Assembly (NCBI GenBank): GCA_963701675.1
Contig: OY969623.1
Span: 1,426,001 to 1,490,000, forward strand
Origin: G963701675 sp963701675
GTDB lineage: Bacteria; Planctomycetota; Planctomycetia; Gemmatales; Gemmataceae
Direction: 5' to 3'
DNA length: 64,000 nt
This document shows, in pieces, positions 51,111 through 60,217 of the stretch. Both the position numbers and the translations under genes were made by a program. The notes beneath the pieces were generated by a model. That model had not been told where the DNA came from, ran no database searches, and worked only from the letters and a program-made list of their open reading frames with translations. Every line of letters starts with the position of its first letter. The first letter of the stretch is position 1.

Positions 51111-52445
51111 ATGTCGGCCGTAAAGTTCATCGGGATTGCCGTAGTCATAGTTGGCCTGGCCGCGACGGCTCATGGACAGCCATACGAACTCGGGGAAAAG
51201 ACTAACGCCGGTGATTGCTGGAACGTGCAGCTCACGATGAACCTCACGGGTGAAATGAAGATCAGCCGGGACGACAAACGGATTCCTTTGAAGATCGCCG
51301 CCACTGCCAAGCACGCTTACGCTGAGCGAGCGATGGCGGTAGATGCATCTGGCATCCTTCAAAAGTCGGCTCGGCACTACGAAACAGCTCAGGCGTTCAT
51401 TGGCGTCGGCGGTGACCGGTCCGAGCGAAAACTACGCGACGAACGCCGGCTGCTGGTCGCGCAGCAATACCAAAACCATCGCCTGGTTTATAGTCCTTCC
51501 GGTCCGCTCACCCGCGCGGAAATGGAACTGACCAGCGAACATTTTGACACGCTGGCACTCGCCGGTTTGCTTCCGGGCAAGGCCGTGAAGATCGGCGAGA
51601 CTTGGAAAGTCAGCAACGATGCCGCCCAGATTCTTTGCTGCTTTGAAGGTTTGAGCACGCAGGATGTTGTTTGCAAACTCGAAGAGGTGAAGGACAACCA
51701 AGCGCGTGTGTCGGTCACCGGCTCGGCCACCGGCATTGAACTCGGCGCCTTCATCAAACTCACCATAACGGCAGGTTTCCACTTCGATCTGGCCACGCGG
51801 CGGATCGTCGCCCTGGAATGGAAGCAAAAGGACGAACGCGATCAAGGTCCCGCCAGCCCGGCCACGAGCTTCGAGACCACGACAACGCTAAAACGCACGC
51901 CCATCGCCACTCCCGATACGCTTTCCGACGCGATGCTTGTGCCGGTTCCGGACGGACTTCAGCCGCCGGCGCCCTTGTCAGAGCTTGTGCATCAGCACGA
52001 CGGCACTCCAAGGTACACATTGAATTATTCCCGAGACTGGACGCTCACGGGTCAGACAAGGGACCACACGGTCTTCCGCCTCATGGAGCGAGGAGATTTT
52101 GTCGCCCAGGCCACCGTGACTCCGTGGGATGCGGCCCGACCTGGTGAGCACCTCAGTCCGGCGCAATTTCGCGAAGCCATGGCCAAAACGCCCGGCTGGC
52201 ATCAAGCCGAAATCGTGCAGGAAGGCGAAATCCCCGCGGTAAAAGGCTATTGGATTTATCGCATCGCCGCCGCCGGCGAAATGGACGGCATGCGGGTCAT
52301 CCAAAACTTCTTCCTGATCGCGGGCCCGTCCGGCGGCCAGCTGGTGGTGGTCTTCACCATGTCACCCAATCAGGTAGAAAAAATCGGAGCACGCGACATC
52401 GAATTCGCTCGCGGCATCGAGCTGGCGGATACATCCAAGAAATAA
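51111..52445 (+). CDS. Exported protein of unknown function
   Basis: A 444-residue protein with a signal peptide (VKFIGIAVVIVGLAATAHG) and GGAGG upstream of the ATG. The mature part has two halves. The first is beta-rich (TMNLTGEMKISRDDKRIPLK, LTSEHFDTLALAGLLPGKAV, KIGETWKVSNDA). The second starts near 300 with RYTLNYSRDWTLTGQTRDHT and ends GQLVVVFTMSPNQVEKIGA, like PsbP/MOG1-type stress proteins. I do not recognise the family as a whole. It is monocistronic as far as can be seen. Confidence 0.75.
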   Translation: MSAVKFIGIAVVIVGLAATAHGQPYELGEKTNAGDCWNVQLTMNLTGEMKISRDDKRIPLKIAATAKHAYAERAMAVDASGILQKSARHYETAQAFIGVGGDRSERKLRDERRLLVAQQYQNHRLVYSPSGPLTRAEMELTSEHFDTLALAGLLPGKAVKIGETWKVSNDAAQILCCFEGLSTQDVVCKLEEVKDNQARVSVTGSATGIELGAFIKLTITAGFHFDLATRRIVALEWKQKDERDQGPASPATSFETTTTLKRTPIATPDTLSDAMLVPVPDGLQPPAPLSELVHQHDGTPRYTLNYSRDWTLTGQTRDHTVFRLMERGDFVAQATVTPWDAARPGEHLSPAQFREAMAKTPGWHQAEIVQEGEIPAVKGYWIYRIAAAGEMDGMRVIQNFFLIAGPSGGQLVVVFTMSPNQVEKIGARDIEFARGIELADTSKK

Positions 52446-52549
52446 GACTTCCCGTGCCCGTGGACACGCAATGGCGAAATGCTGTCCGGCGTGATGGGGC
52501 CCCTTTACAATGATGGTTCGGCCTGAAACCCGCATCGGAACGTTTCCGG

Positions 52550-53548
52550 ATGAACCATCTCAGCTCCGCCCGAACTCCGTCGCGATGGTCGATTGGAATC
52601 AGTTTCCTGCTGCTATACGTGTCGTGGGGCACGACATACCTCGCCATTCAGGTCGGAGTACGTGACGCGGAATTGCCGCCGGCGTTATTCGGCGGTGTCC
52701 GCGTTTTGTGTGCCGGCCTGGTGCTGTTGCTCTTTCTCCGTCTTCGTGTCGGGAACATGCAACTACCGCGGTTCGACGCCCTCACGGCCGTGTTGGGCGG
52801 TTTCTTCCTCTTCGTGGGCGGGAACGGTCTACTGACCGCCGCACTCGGAACGGTCCCTTCGGGAGTGGCTGCCGTGCTTGGAGGCACGACGCCGTTATGG
52901 ATCGGTGTCATGGAGGCGCTTTGGCCTCGAGGCGATCGTTTGACCGTTGTCGGTTGGCTGGGCCTATTGGCTGGTGTCGTCGGCGTGTTATTTCTGTTCG
53001 TACCGGACCTGCGCAGCGAAGTCGCGGTCATTCCCATCGGCGGCCTCATGCTCGTAATGGGTTCCAATCTCTCGTGGGCGCTCGGCTCGGTTGTTCTGCG
53101 TCATCGACCTTGCATGGGGTCACACTTGACCCTCGCCGCCTACCAAATGGTGATCGGCGGAGGCGGACTGACCTTAATCGGCGTCGCCCTGGGCGAGACG
53201 CAGCAATTGACGTCCGATCTGCACACACCGGTGGCGTGGGGGAGCTTTTTGTACTTGCTCCTTGTCGGTTCACTCACGGGGTTCGTCGCCTTTAATTATC
53301 TGCTCAAACACGTCTCGGCCCCGATGGTGGCTACCTATGCCTACGTCAATCCCATGATTGCCATCCTCGTGGGATGGGGAATCGCCGGAGAAAATCTGAC
53401 AGGGTGGACACTTGCCGGCATGGCCGTGATCCTAGGCGGCGTCATGCTGGTGCGAAAAGGAACGGTAGCGCCCGACGACATGGTCGAATCGGGAGAAACG
53501 ACGCCCCGACTCAAGAGAGTTGAATTAACCGACTCGCGGTGTACTTAG
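52550..53548 (+). CDS. EamA-family (DMT) membrane transporter
   Basis: A 332-residue protein with ten hydrophobic segments in two repeats of five, beginning ISFLLLYVSWGTTYLAIQVG and including GVAAVLGGTTPLWIGVMEAL and FVAFNYLLKHVSAPMVATYA followed by YVNPMIAILVGWGIAGENLT; the repeat pattern and AYVNP are typical of YedA-like exporters. The substrate is unknown; relatives export amino acids, metabolites or drugs. Its stop codon overlaps that of the convergent gene at 53545. Confidence 0.93.
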   Translation: MNHLSSARTPSRWSIGISFLLLYVSWGTTYLAIQVGVRDAELPPALFGGVRVLCAGLVLLLFLRLRVGNMQLPRFDALTAVLGGFFLFVGGNGLLTAALGTVPSGVAAVLGGTTPLWIGVMEALWPRGDRLTVVGWLGLLAGVVGVLFLFVPDLRSEVAVIPIGGLMLVMGSNLSWALGSVVLRHRPCMGSHLTLAAYQMVIGGGGLTLIGVALGETQQLTSDLHTPVAWGSFLYLLLVGSLTGFVAFNYLLKHVSAPMVATYAYVNPMIAILVGWGIAGENLTGWTLAGMAVILGGVMLVRKGTVAPDDMVESGETTPRLKRVELTDSRCT

Positions 53549-53922
53549 TCGCCGTAACGGGCGACGAGACTGGAGATGATGTTGGCAGCCTTACGTTCGC
53601 TCATGCCATAATTAGCGGCCACGTCGGCGGCTGCCTCCGACACAGCGCGCGCCTCAATTACTTCCAGTGGAATCTTGGACTCGGCCGCTTCCGCACGTAG
53701 CCCCGGCGCGCTGAGAATCAAGACGGCACCGTGGATTGCCAGTGCGGCGCTGGTTTCAGAAACACCCTGCTTGGCGAGCCAGGCATGTTGCTTTTGCAAC
53801 AGCTCCTCAAAACACTTGGTAAACGCAGCATCATCAAGACGGCCGGAACGGTACTGCCGAAGCTGGTGATACAGCGGTCTGGCCAACCTCGGCAATACAA
53901 CTTCCATTAGCTGCTTACTCAT
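53545..53922 (-). CDS. Small helical protein of unknown function
   Basis: A 125-residue, mostly helical protein (LVVARPLYHQLRQY-like opening, VSETSAALAIHGAVLILSAP, VIEARAVSEAAADVAANYGM). It has no signal peptide and no membrane segment of sufficient length. I do not recognise it. It is convergent with the EamA gene and the two stop codons overlap (53545-53548), which supports both reading frames. Confidence 0.6.
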   Translation of the reverse strand: MSKQLMEVVLPRLARPLYHQLRQYRSGRLDDAAFTKCFEELLQKQHAWLAKQGVSETSAALAIHGAVLILSAPGLRAEAAESKIPLEVIEARAVSEAAADVAANYGMSERKAANIISSLVARYGD

Positions 53923-54200
53923 GGGGGATTCTCAACAGGAAGCGGAGTCGATAAACCTGTAGCCATCCGTGACTCACTTTTCTCATTGTACGCATGTGCC
54001 TCCGCCGGATCAAAACCGCTTCACCCAAGTGGCAGGTTTTTCTGGGAACAGCGCCGAAAAATCCGCTTTCTTCGGGAAGGTACCGTGGCAGCCGCGAGCG
54101 GCTATTTCCATAAACATTTCTCAGGAGGCCGGTCCCAGCATCGGCCGCAAGCAGCTGAACGCGTTACAGTTTCGCCAATCGGCACACTCGAGGAACATCC

Positions 54201-55400
54201 ATGGCACGTTGGCAGTTGGTGTCTGCGATCATTGGCGTTTGCGGCATCGGTCAGACCATGGCCGCCACGCCTCGCAGTAACGTCCGTTGGAAAAAAACCC
54301 AGATCGACAGCGCCTTCCTGTCCGAAGGCGTGACCGTCGTTGACATTAACAAGGACGGCAAGAAGGATGTGACCAACGGCGAATTCTGGTATGAAGCCCC
54401 CGAGTGGACACGGCACCGGATTCGCCCCGGCAAGGACAACTACGCGGAGGGAGACAAAAACGTCTATAGCCGCAGTTTCTGTTGCTGGCCGGAAGACCTC
54501 AACGCCGACGGTTGGCCCGATCTAATCGTCATCGGCTTTCCCGGCCAACCATGTCACTGGTACGAAAACCCGCAAGGCAAAACCGGGCATTGGAAGGAGC
54601 ACGTCATCTGGCGAAGCGCGTGCAATGAAACTCCGCAATATGTCGACCTCTTCGGCGACGGCAAACGAAAGCTGGTGATGGCCATTCAGCCGGAAGGCCA
54701 GATTTGCTGGTTCACGCCGGGCAAGGATCCGACTCAAGTGTGGGAAATGCACCCGATAAGCAATTCAAGCACGAAGGAAACCAAAGTTCCCGGGACGGAA
54801 GTTTTTTCGCATGGTCTCGGCGTCGGCGATGTGAACTCAGACGGCCGCCTTGATGTCATTTCAAAGGGCGGCTGGTGGGAGCAACCCACCGCTGGACTAC
54901 GTGATCAATGGCCGTTTCGCGAGGCGAATCTTGGCGACGACTGCGCGGACATGTTCGCGAGCGATGTCAGCGGCGACGGAAAGGCCGACATCCTCAGCAG
55001 CTCTGCCCACCGTTTCGGCATCTGGGCGTATCACCAACAATCCGACAAGGACAAACACCCAGTTTTCGTCAAACGCGATCTATTCCCGCGGCTCGTCTCG
55101 CAAACCCACGCCATGCATTTCGTCGACGTTAACGGCGATGGATTCAAGGACCTGGTGACGGGAAAGCGGTGGTGGGCACATGGCCCGAAGGGTGATGACG
55201 ACCCCAATGCACCGCCGAAACTGTTCTGGTTCGAGGCGAAGAAAAAGCCCGACGGCGCCATCGAGTTCACGCCGCACGAAATCGACGACAGTTCCGGCAT
55301 CGGCACCCAATTCTGGGTCGGCGACATCAACGGCGACAACCTGCTCGACATTGCCGTCTCCAACAAGAAGGGCACATTCCTTTTCGAACAGGTGAAATGA
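54201..55400 (+). CDS. Exported FG-GAP/VCBS-repeat protein
   Basis: A 399-residue protein, apparently with a signal peptide (about 1-24, VSAIIGVCGIGQTMA). The repeats bear calcium-binding DxDxDG-type loops: VVDINKDGKKDVTNGEFWY, EDLNADGWPDLIVIGFPG, VGDVNSDGRLDVISKGGWWE, SDVSGDGKADILSSSA, DVNGDGFKDLVTGKRWW and GDINGDNLLDIAVSN, about seven blades as in beta-propellers. Such planctomycete proteins are thought to be surface-bound or secreted. Its 30-bp distance to the ThDP enzyme suggests co-transcription. Confidence 0.9.
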   Translation: MARWQLVSAIIGVCGIGQTMAATPRSNVRWKKTQIDSAFLSEGVTVVDINKDGKKDVTNGEFWYEAPEWTRHRIRPGKDNYAEGDKNVYSRSFCCWPEDLNADGWPDLIVIGFPGQPCHWYENPQGKTGHWKEHVIWRSACNETPQYVDLFGDGKRKLVMAIQPEGQICWFTPGKDPTQVWEMHPISNSSTKETKVPGTEVFSHGLGVGDVNSDGRLDVISKGGWWEQPTAGLRDQWPFREANLGDDCADMFASDVSGDGKADILSSSAHRFGIWAYHQQSDKDKHPVFVKRDLFPRLVSQTHAMHFVDVNGDGFKDLVTGKRWWAHGPKGDDDPNAPPKLFWFEAKKKPDGAIEFTPHEIDDSSGIGTQFWVGDINGDNLLDIAVSNKKGTFLFEQVK

Positions 55401-55430
55401 GCCGTTGCGGCTTAGCGCAGGGTAAATCCC

Positions 55431-57020
55431 ATGCCCATAACCGGGGCCGACGTTCTCGTCCGTCAGCTTGTCGAACATGGCGTTAGCCACGTCTTCGGTT
55501 ATCCAGGCGGCCAGATCACGCCGATTTACGATGCGCTTTATCGTGAGCCACGCATCCGCCACATCCTTGCTCGAGACGAGCAAGCCGCCGCGTTCATGGC
55601 CGACGGCTATGCCCGGGCAACCGGCGAACCCGGCGTGTGTATAGCAGTGTGCGGCCCCGGAGTCTATAACGCCGCCACGGCCATCGCCACGTCGTACACC
55701 GACTCCATTCCCGTGTTTCTCATCAGCGGTCAGATTCCGTCTCCCGGTCGCGGGCTGCGTTCCGGCTATTACCACGAGAACGATCAATTCGACGCGTTGG
55801 CGTCGATGACCAAGCACCGAGCGCGAATAGAAAAAATCGACGCAATGCCGGCCGAGTTCAGCCGGGCGTTCACCGCGATGAACCAGCAACGCCCCGGGCC
55901 GGCTTATGTCGAGATTCCGGTCGACGTCCAACGTGCCGAGTGTGCTGAAATGCCGTCGCCGTCGCCGCCGACGGTGCTGGTGCCGCTGCCGCCGCGCCCG
56001 GAGGTTCGCCAAGCGCTGTTCGACCTGGTCGGCACGTGGAAAAAACCGTTGATACTTGCCGGCGGCGGTGTGGTTGCCGCACGCGCTGCCTCAACCTTGG
56101 TCGCACTTGCCGAGCGACTCGGCGCACCCGTTTTCCACACCGCGATGGGCAAGGGCGTTATCCCCGGCGGTCACGCCCTCTGTGCCGGCATACCGTGGTT
56201 CCGCGCCACGTCCGATCTTTCCGACATGGCGTCGTTTTTTTCTCCCTTGTTCGCTGAAGCCGACGGATTGCTCGCCGTGGGCTGTCGCTTCAGCCAGCTT
56301 TGCACCGGCGGCTGGACCATGCCCATGCCGAAGTCGCTCGTTCACGTGGATATCGATGCCGCGGAAATTGGCAGACACTACCCCGCCACGCTCGGAGTCC
56401 ACGCCGACGCCCTGGTCACGTTACGTGCCCTCCTTTCCGACCTGCCGAAAGAGACCCGACAACCCTGGGCCACGATTCCACCACGACCGGAAGTGCGACT
56501 CGACGGGCTTGACCTTCTCGGCCCGCTTGGTCGAAGTCTCCCACCAAACGCCATCATTGCGGCCGACATCACGCGCCTGACTTACATGATGCTGACGAGC
56601 TTCCCCATTCACGAGCCGCGAACTTTCCTTCACCCGGCCGGATTCGTATCGATGGGCTACGGAATCCCCGCGGCGCTCGGCGCCAAAGCGGCCTATCCCG
56701 ATCGACCTGTAATCGCCGTAGTCGGCGACGGCTGCTTCCTTATGAGCGGCATGGAGTTGGCCACCGCGGTTCAGGAGAAACTCCCGATCGTCGTGATTCT
56801 CCTTAACGACAATTGCCTCTCGCTTATCAAATCGACTCAGGAGCGCCGTTATCACGGCCGGTATTTGGGTGTGGACTTACAGAACCCGGACTTCGGCAAG
56901 CTGGCGGACGCGTTTGGTGTCCGGTATTGGTTGGCCGACACCGAAGCGGGATTCGAAGCCGCGCTGCGAGATGCACTGGCGGCCGCCGCGCCGGCGTTGG
57001 TTGAGGTGAGACTCTTGTAG
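55431..57020 (+). CDS. Thiamine-diphosphate enzyme, acetolactate synthase-like
   Basis: A 529-residue three-domain ThDP enzyme. The N-terminal Pyr domain has ARDEQAAAFMADGYARATGE with the catalytic Glu near residue 48. The C-terminal PP domain has VGDGCFLMSGMELATAVQEK through VILLNDN, the GDG(X)nN motif that binds ThDP and Mg. The middle domain (about 185-350) is of the FAD-binding or FAD-like class. Length and motifs fit acetolactate synthase large subunits, but relatives such as benzaldehyde lyase and oxalyl-CoA decarboxylase cannot be excluded. No regulatory small subunit gene is adjacent, unlike biosynthetic ilvBN operons. Confidence 0.88.
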   Translation: MPITGADVLVRQLVEHGVSHVFGYPGGQITPIYDALYREPRIRHILARDEQAAAFMADGYARATGEPGVCIAVCGPGVYNAATAIATSYTDSIPVFLISGQIPSPGRGLRSGYYHENDQFDALASMTKHRARIEKIDAMPAEFSRAFTAMNQQRPGPAYVEIPVDVQRAECAEMPSPSPPTVLVPLPPRPEVRQALFDLVGTWKKPLILAGGGVVAARAASTLVALAERLGAPVFHTAMGKGVIPGGHALCAGIPWFRATSDLSDMASFFSPLFAEADGLLAVGCRFSQLCTGGWTMPMPKSLVHVDIDAAEIGRHYPATLGVHADALVTLRALLSDLPKETRQPWATIPPRPEVRLDGLDLLGPLGRSLPPNAIIAADITRLTYMMLTSFPIHEPRTFLHPAGFVSMGYGIPAALGAKAAYPDRPVIAVVGDGCFLMSGMELATAVQEKLPIVVILLNDNCLSLIKSTQERRYHGRYLGVDLQNPDFGKLADAFGVRYWLADTEAGFEAALRDALAAAAPALVEVRLL

Positions 57021-57082
57021 CGCCGCCGTTGCACCGTCTTGGAACCTGCGCGTCAATAACCCACCGGCGAAGCCTGCCTTAA

Positions 57083-58081
57083 CTAGAGGTCACCTCCGCT
57101 TATCAGTTCGCCGCCGTTGCGACTGCAAAGGGCACGATAATTCTCGATGGTCACTTGAGCGGAAATGAACCGACATGAGCCGTCCATGTTCAGAAATTGC
57201 GCGCCGCCTTGATGACTGGAAAAGAAACTGCCAGGGCTATTGTCGGGGTGATTCGGTTGCAGCGACGAAATTCGTACGTGCACCAGCACGGCGGTCGGCG
57301 TTGCGCGACATTTGAAACTTGGCTCCTCTGGATTGTATTTGGGTGCTGTTGGAGCGTAGACCGTCTCCTGCTGCCAGACGGGGCCAACCCAACTATTCGG
57401 TGAAAACCGGCTCGTTCTTTCTCCGACACCGATGGTGTTTGACGTTCCGTCGGTAATCTCCGCTATACGAACGCGGCTATTCCTGTGAAAGATACCGTCG
57501 AAGGGCTGCTCTTCGTATCCGAGCGTTCCAAGACAGCCGGCGTAACTTGATACGCTGGCCTGCCGCAGTACAGACAGCAGACTAGAACCCGGTGGATAGG
57601 TGTAGTTGTGCGGAGGACTCCACGAAGTCACGCCTGAGTCGGTGATGTCGATGAGCTTGGGGGCGCTGTCGCTGGGACACGTGTAGAGCTTGATAAACGT
57701 CTCCCGGGCGGTCTTGTTCTTCAGATGAATGATCGGAAGCTTGTAATCGATAAGGCCTGAGACATTTCCCTGTTCAATGTAAGGCAACAAGAGTGCAAGA
57801 AAGCTCCATCCCGGCGTGTAGTCGCTTGGTCGATGGGACATGTACTGGCCTGACTTGGACGGAGTTTCTGCAATGAATCCGGCCGGGAATGATTGATTCG
57901 CATCGTGATAGTTCTGAAGTGCCAGCCCGATCTGTTTGAGGTTGTTGAGGCAATGACTCCGGTTGGCGGCCTCACGCACTTTTTGAACTGCCGGAAGAAG
58001 CAAGGCGATTAGAATCCCAATTATCGCGATGACGACGAGCAATTCGATTAACGTAAACCCGCGATGGCGTCGATACTTCAT
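57083..58081 (-). CDS. DUF1559 pilin-like exported protein (copy 4)
   Basis: A 332-residue family member with RGFTLIELLVVIAIIGILIA and LLPAVQKVREAANRSHCLNN at the N-terminus. The globular domain contains ITDGTSNTIGVGERTSRFSP, and the end reads GGAQFLNMDGSCRFISAQVT. AGGAG lies 7 bases before the ATG. It is far from the other three copies, and an AT-rich leader (58100-58190) precedes it. Confidence 0.94.
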   Translation of the reverse strand: MKYRRHRGFTLIELLVVIAIIGILIALLLPAVQKVREAANRSHCLNNLKQIGLALQNYHDANQSFPAGFIAETPSKSGQYMSHRPSDYTPGWSFLALLLPYIEQGNVSGLIDYKLPIIHLKNKTARETFIKLYTCPSDSAPKLIDITDSGVTSWSPPHNYTYPPGSSLLSVLRQASVSSYAGCLGTLGYEEQPFDGIFHRNSRVRIAEITDGTSNTIGVGERTSRFSPNSWVGPVWQQETVYAPTAPKYNPEEPSFKCRATPTAVLVHVRISSLQPNHPDNSPGSFFSSHQGGAQFLNMDGSCRFISAQVTIENYRALCSRNGGELISGGDL

Positions 58082-58369
58082 GTCTTAACTCCTATTCAAC
58101 AAGTTACTTAAGTTTTGTCTACTATATTGATGTAGCTTGCCCTAATTAAAAACATTAGGCTTGACTAAATAGATATATTTCGCGGAAGGCTTCGGCAAGT
58201 ATCGGGATCTGCTCCAGAGATGATTCAAGGCGACGGGGCTCCTCGTCGCATAAGTCCAGTTGCTGTCCGCGCTGTGAAATAACGCTTGCAGCCGCGGCCC
58301 GGGACTGAAGTTCGACCACAGGAGATGTTAACGCTTGACGTTAACAACGCACGGCGTTATGAATGGTTT
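58082..58369. other. AT-rich divergent region between DUF1559 copy 4 and higBA
   Basis: About 290 bp. The part nearest the DUF1559 start is AT-rich (for example TTAATTAAA-like runs near 58140), which fits a promoter. The higBA side holds a palindrome (58326-58346). No gene is seen. Confidence 0.5.
58326..58346. promoter_or_regulatory. Palindromic operator candidate upstream of higBA
   Basis: A perfect inverted repeat TGTTAACG-CTTGA-CGTTAACA about 24 bases before the higB ATG at 58370. HigA antitoxins bind such palindromes to repress their own operon; binding here is inference. Confidence 0.6.
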
Positions 58370-58649
58370 ATGATCCGGGGTTTCGCCGATAAGAATACTG
58401 AGCGGCTATTCCCGTGAGCATGTGAAAAAGTTCGGCCGTCAACTCCAACGGGCCGCCCTACGGAAGCTCGTGATGCTCGACGCGGCAACCTCCTTGGAAG
58501 ATTTGCGAAGCCCACCAGGAAATCGACTACAAAAACTGACTGGCGACCGCGAGGGTCAGTTCAGCATCCGAATTAATGACCAGTGGCGAGTTTGCTTCCG
58601 CTGGAGCGAGAACGACGCCCATGCAGTTGAGATCACGGATTATCATTAA
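58370..58649 (+). pseudogene. higB: HigB-type toxin (RelE superfamily), frameshifted
   Basis: An mRNA-cleaving toxin of the RelE/HigB superfamily. From the ATG at 58370 the frame reads MIRGFADKNTERLFP and stops at TGA (58415). Removing one C from CCC at 58411-58413 gives LFREHVKKFGRQLQRAALRK and a protein of 92 residues, the normal HigB length, with LDAATSLEDLRSPPGNRLQK, FSIRINDQWRVCFRW and VEITDYH at the end. As it stands, only a GTG at 58422 could start a 75-residue truncated product lacking the first beta strand and helix. It is probably inactive or a sequencing error. Confidence 0.75.
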
Positions 58650-58659
58650 GGAGTTCCTG

Positions 58660-58971
58660 TTGTTGCGTAATAAGCATTCTCCGATTCACCCGGGTGAAAT
58701 CCTCCTGGAGGAATTCTTACACCCGCTTGGCATGAGCCAATACCGGCTCGCCAAGAACATTAGCGTACCTCCTCGGCGCGTCAACGAGATTGTCCGCGGC
58801 TCGCGCGCCATCACCGCAGATACAGCACTGCGCCTGGCGCGGCACTTCGGCACGTCGGACCAATTCTGGCTTAACCTACAGGCGCGCTACGATCTAGAGG
58901 TAGAAAAGGATCGACTGGGCACTCGGCTGCAGCGTGAGGTACGCGTGTTAGCGAAGTCTGAACGAGCATGA
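58660..58971 (+). CDS. higA: HigA-type antitoxin (XRE family)
   Basis: DNA-binding antitoxin that neutralises HigB. A perfect AAGGAG overlapping the higB stop lies 6 bases before a TTG at 58660 (another TTG follows at 58663), giving about 103 residues, the usual size; longer frames from 58576 or 58621 run inside higB. It begins KHSPIHPGEILLEEFLHPLG, has the helix-turn-helix SQYRLAKNISVPPRRVNEIV, and ends RLGTRLQREVRVLAKSERA; ALRLARHFGTSDQFWLNLQA is the HigA signature. Confidence 0.9.
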   Translation: MLRNKHSPIHPGEILLEEFLHPLGMSQYRLAKNISVPPRRVNEIVRGSRAITADTALRLARHFGTSDQFWLNLQARYDLEVEKDRLGTRLQREVRVLAKSERA

Positions 58972-59092
58972 CCAGACACGCCGCCCGGCAACTAACACGC
59001 CGGAGACCTACTGTCAGCTCCTTTACAGCGAAGCGGCGAGTGCGACTCAGCCTTCTTGGTTAAAAGAAGCCCGGCCGCACTCGCACAGCTCA

Positions 59093-60217
59093 TTACCATA
59101 TCGTGTCATTGAGCAGCACGGACACGCTGGCCGATTCCTGATTGCCGACCGCGATATCGAGAAATGCATCGTTGTTGAAGAACCCGACGGTTATCGGGCC
59201 GCCATCCGGGCCGGGGCTAAATTCCAGCGGCGATTGAAAAGTCCCGTCGCCGTTACCGAGAAGCACGCTTAACGTGTCCGGGAAGTGCGTCACTGCAGTA
59301 TCGGGCTTGCCGTCGCCGTTAAAATCGCCGATGGCCACGCCGGAAGTGCCGGCATCAACAAGTTCAACGGATGGTTGGAATCCGCCGCTGCCATTGCCGA
59401 GTCGTGTCCACGAGCTATTGCCGCCCAGGATCATATCCAGGTTGCCGTCGAGGTTGATGTCGTGCAACACGACTCGCGTAATGGGCGAATGGCTTTGCAC
59501 GGAGGAAACCCGGAGCCGGCCGATGCCGCTTCCGGTTCCGAAGAGAACGCCGATCCCGCCTAAACCGATCGCTACGACGTCAGGCCGATTATCGCCATTA
59601 ACAAGACCGACGGCGATATCCGCGCCCCAGCCGATGGATCCTAACGGGAATGTTAGAGGAGCATTGAAAGTACCGTTGCCGTTGCCACGCAGCATACTCA
59701 CGCTCGTCTGATTCGAGCCGACGCGATTCACCGTAACCAGATCGGTGATGGCATCGGCATTGAAATCACCCACCGCAACGCGCGCGGCTGCCACACTCGA
59801 TCCGACACTGTATGAGCCGCCGGGCAAAAATGTACCGTTCCCGTTGTTGAGCAGGATCGTGACCGAGCCGTTGGGCCCGGTATTGTTGGCTACGGCCAAA
59901 TCCAGACCGTTGATGCCGTCAAAGTTGCCCACGGCTAATCCGTCAGGGTTCGGCCCGGCCGCATAACTGGTACTAGCCCCAAACGTGCCGTTGCCGGCGT
60001 TAATCAGGACGCTCACGGTGTCGCTATCCTGATTCGCCGTGGCTAGATCGGCAAAGCCATCGGCGTTGAAATCGGCGTTCACCACCGACAGAACATACTC
60101 ATCAACGCCGTAAGAGACCGGCGCAAGAAAACTGGGTACAACTCGGGTTTCGAGTTGCTCCGGTCCGCGCAGGCACGCGCGAGTCGAATACGGGCGATTC
60201 GAGTTATTGGCAATCAA
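59093..60217 (-). CDS. FG-GAP/VCBS-repeat surface protein with LE.R..P motif
   Basis: A 374-residue protein starting at a TTG (60217) with GGAGG 6 bases upstream. The N-terminus has ACLRGPEQLETRVVPSFLAP, the LExRxxP-type motif of many planctomycete exported proteins, with no classical signal peptide. It continues with FG-GAP repeats: VVNADFNADGFADLATANQD, VGNFDGINGLDLAVANN, VGDFNADAITDLVTVNRVG, VGLVNGDNRPDVVAIGLGG, LHDINLDGNLDMILGGN and IGDFNGDGKPDTAVTHFPDT. These suggest a seven-bladed, calcium-binding beta-propeller. Function unknown; an adhesive or surface role is inferred. Confidence 0.9.
   Translation of the reverse strand: MIANNSNRPYSTRACLRGPEQLETRVVPSFLAPVSYGVDEYVLSVVNADFNADGFADLATANQDSDTVSVLINAGNGTFGASTSYAAGPNPDGLAVGNFDGINGLDLAVANNTGPNGSVTILLNNGNGTFLPGGSYSVGSSVAAARVAVGDFNADAITDLVTVNRVGSNQTSVSMLRGNGNGTFNAPLTFPLGSIGWGADIAVGLVNGDNRPDVVAIGLGGIGVLFGTGSGIGRLRVSSVQSHSPITRVVLHDINLDGNLDMILGGNSSWTRLGNGSGGFQPSVELVDAGTSGVAIGDFNGDGKPDTAVTHFPDTLSVLLGNGDGTFQSPLEFSPGPDGGPITVGFFNNDAFLDIAVGNQESASVSVLLNDTIW

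Noticed and set aside
55080..56012. 310-codon minus-strand frame
   Set aside because: Antisense to the FG-GAP and ThDP genes, Arg/His-rich at the start and without family signature.
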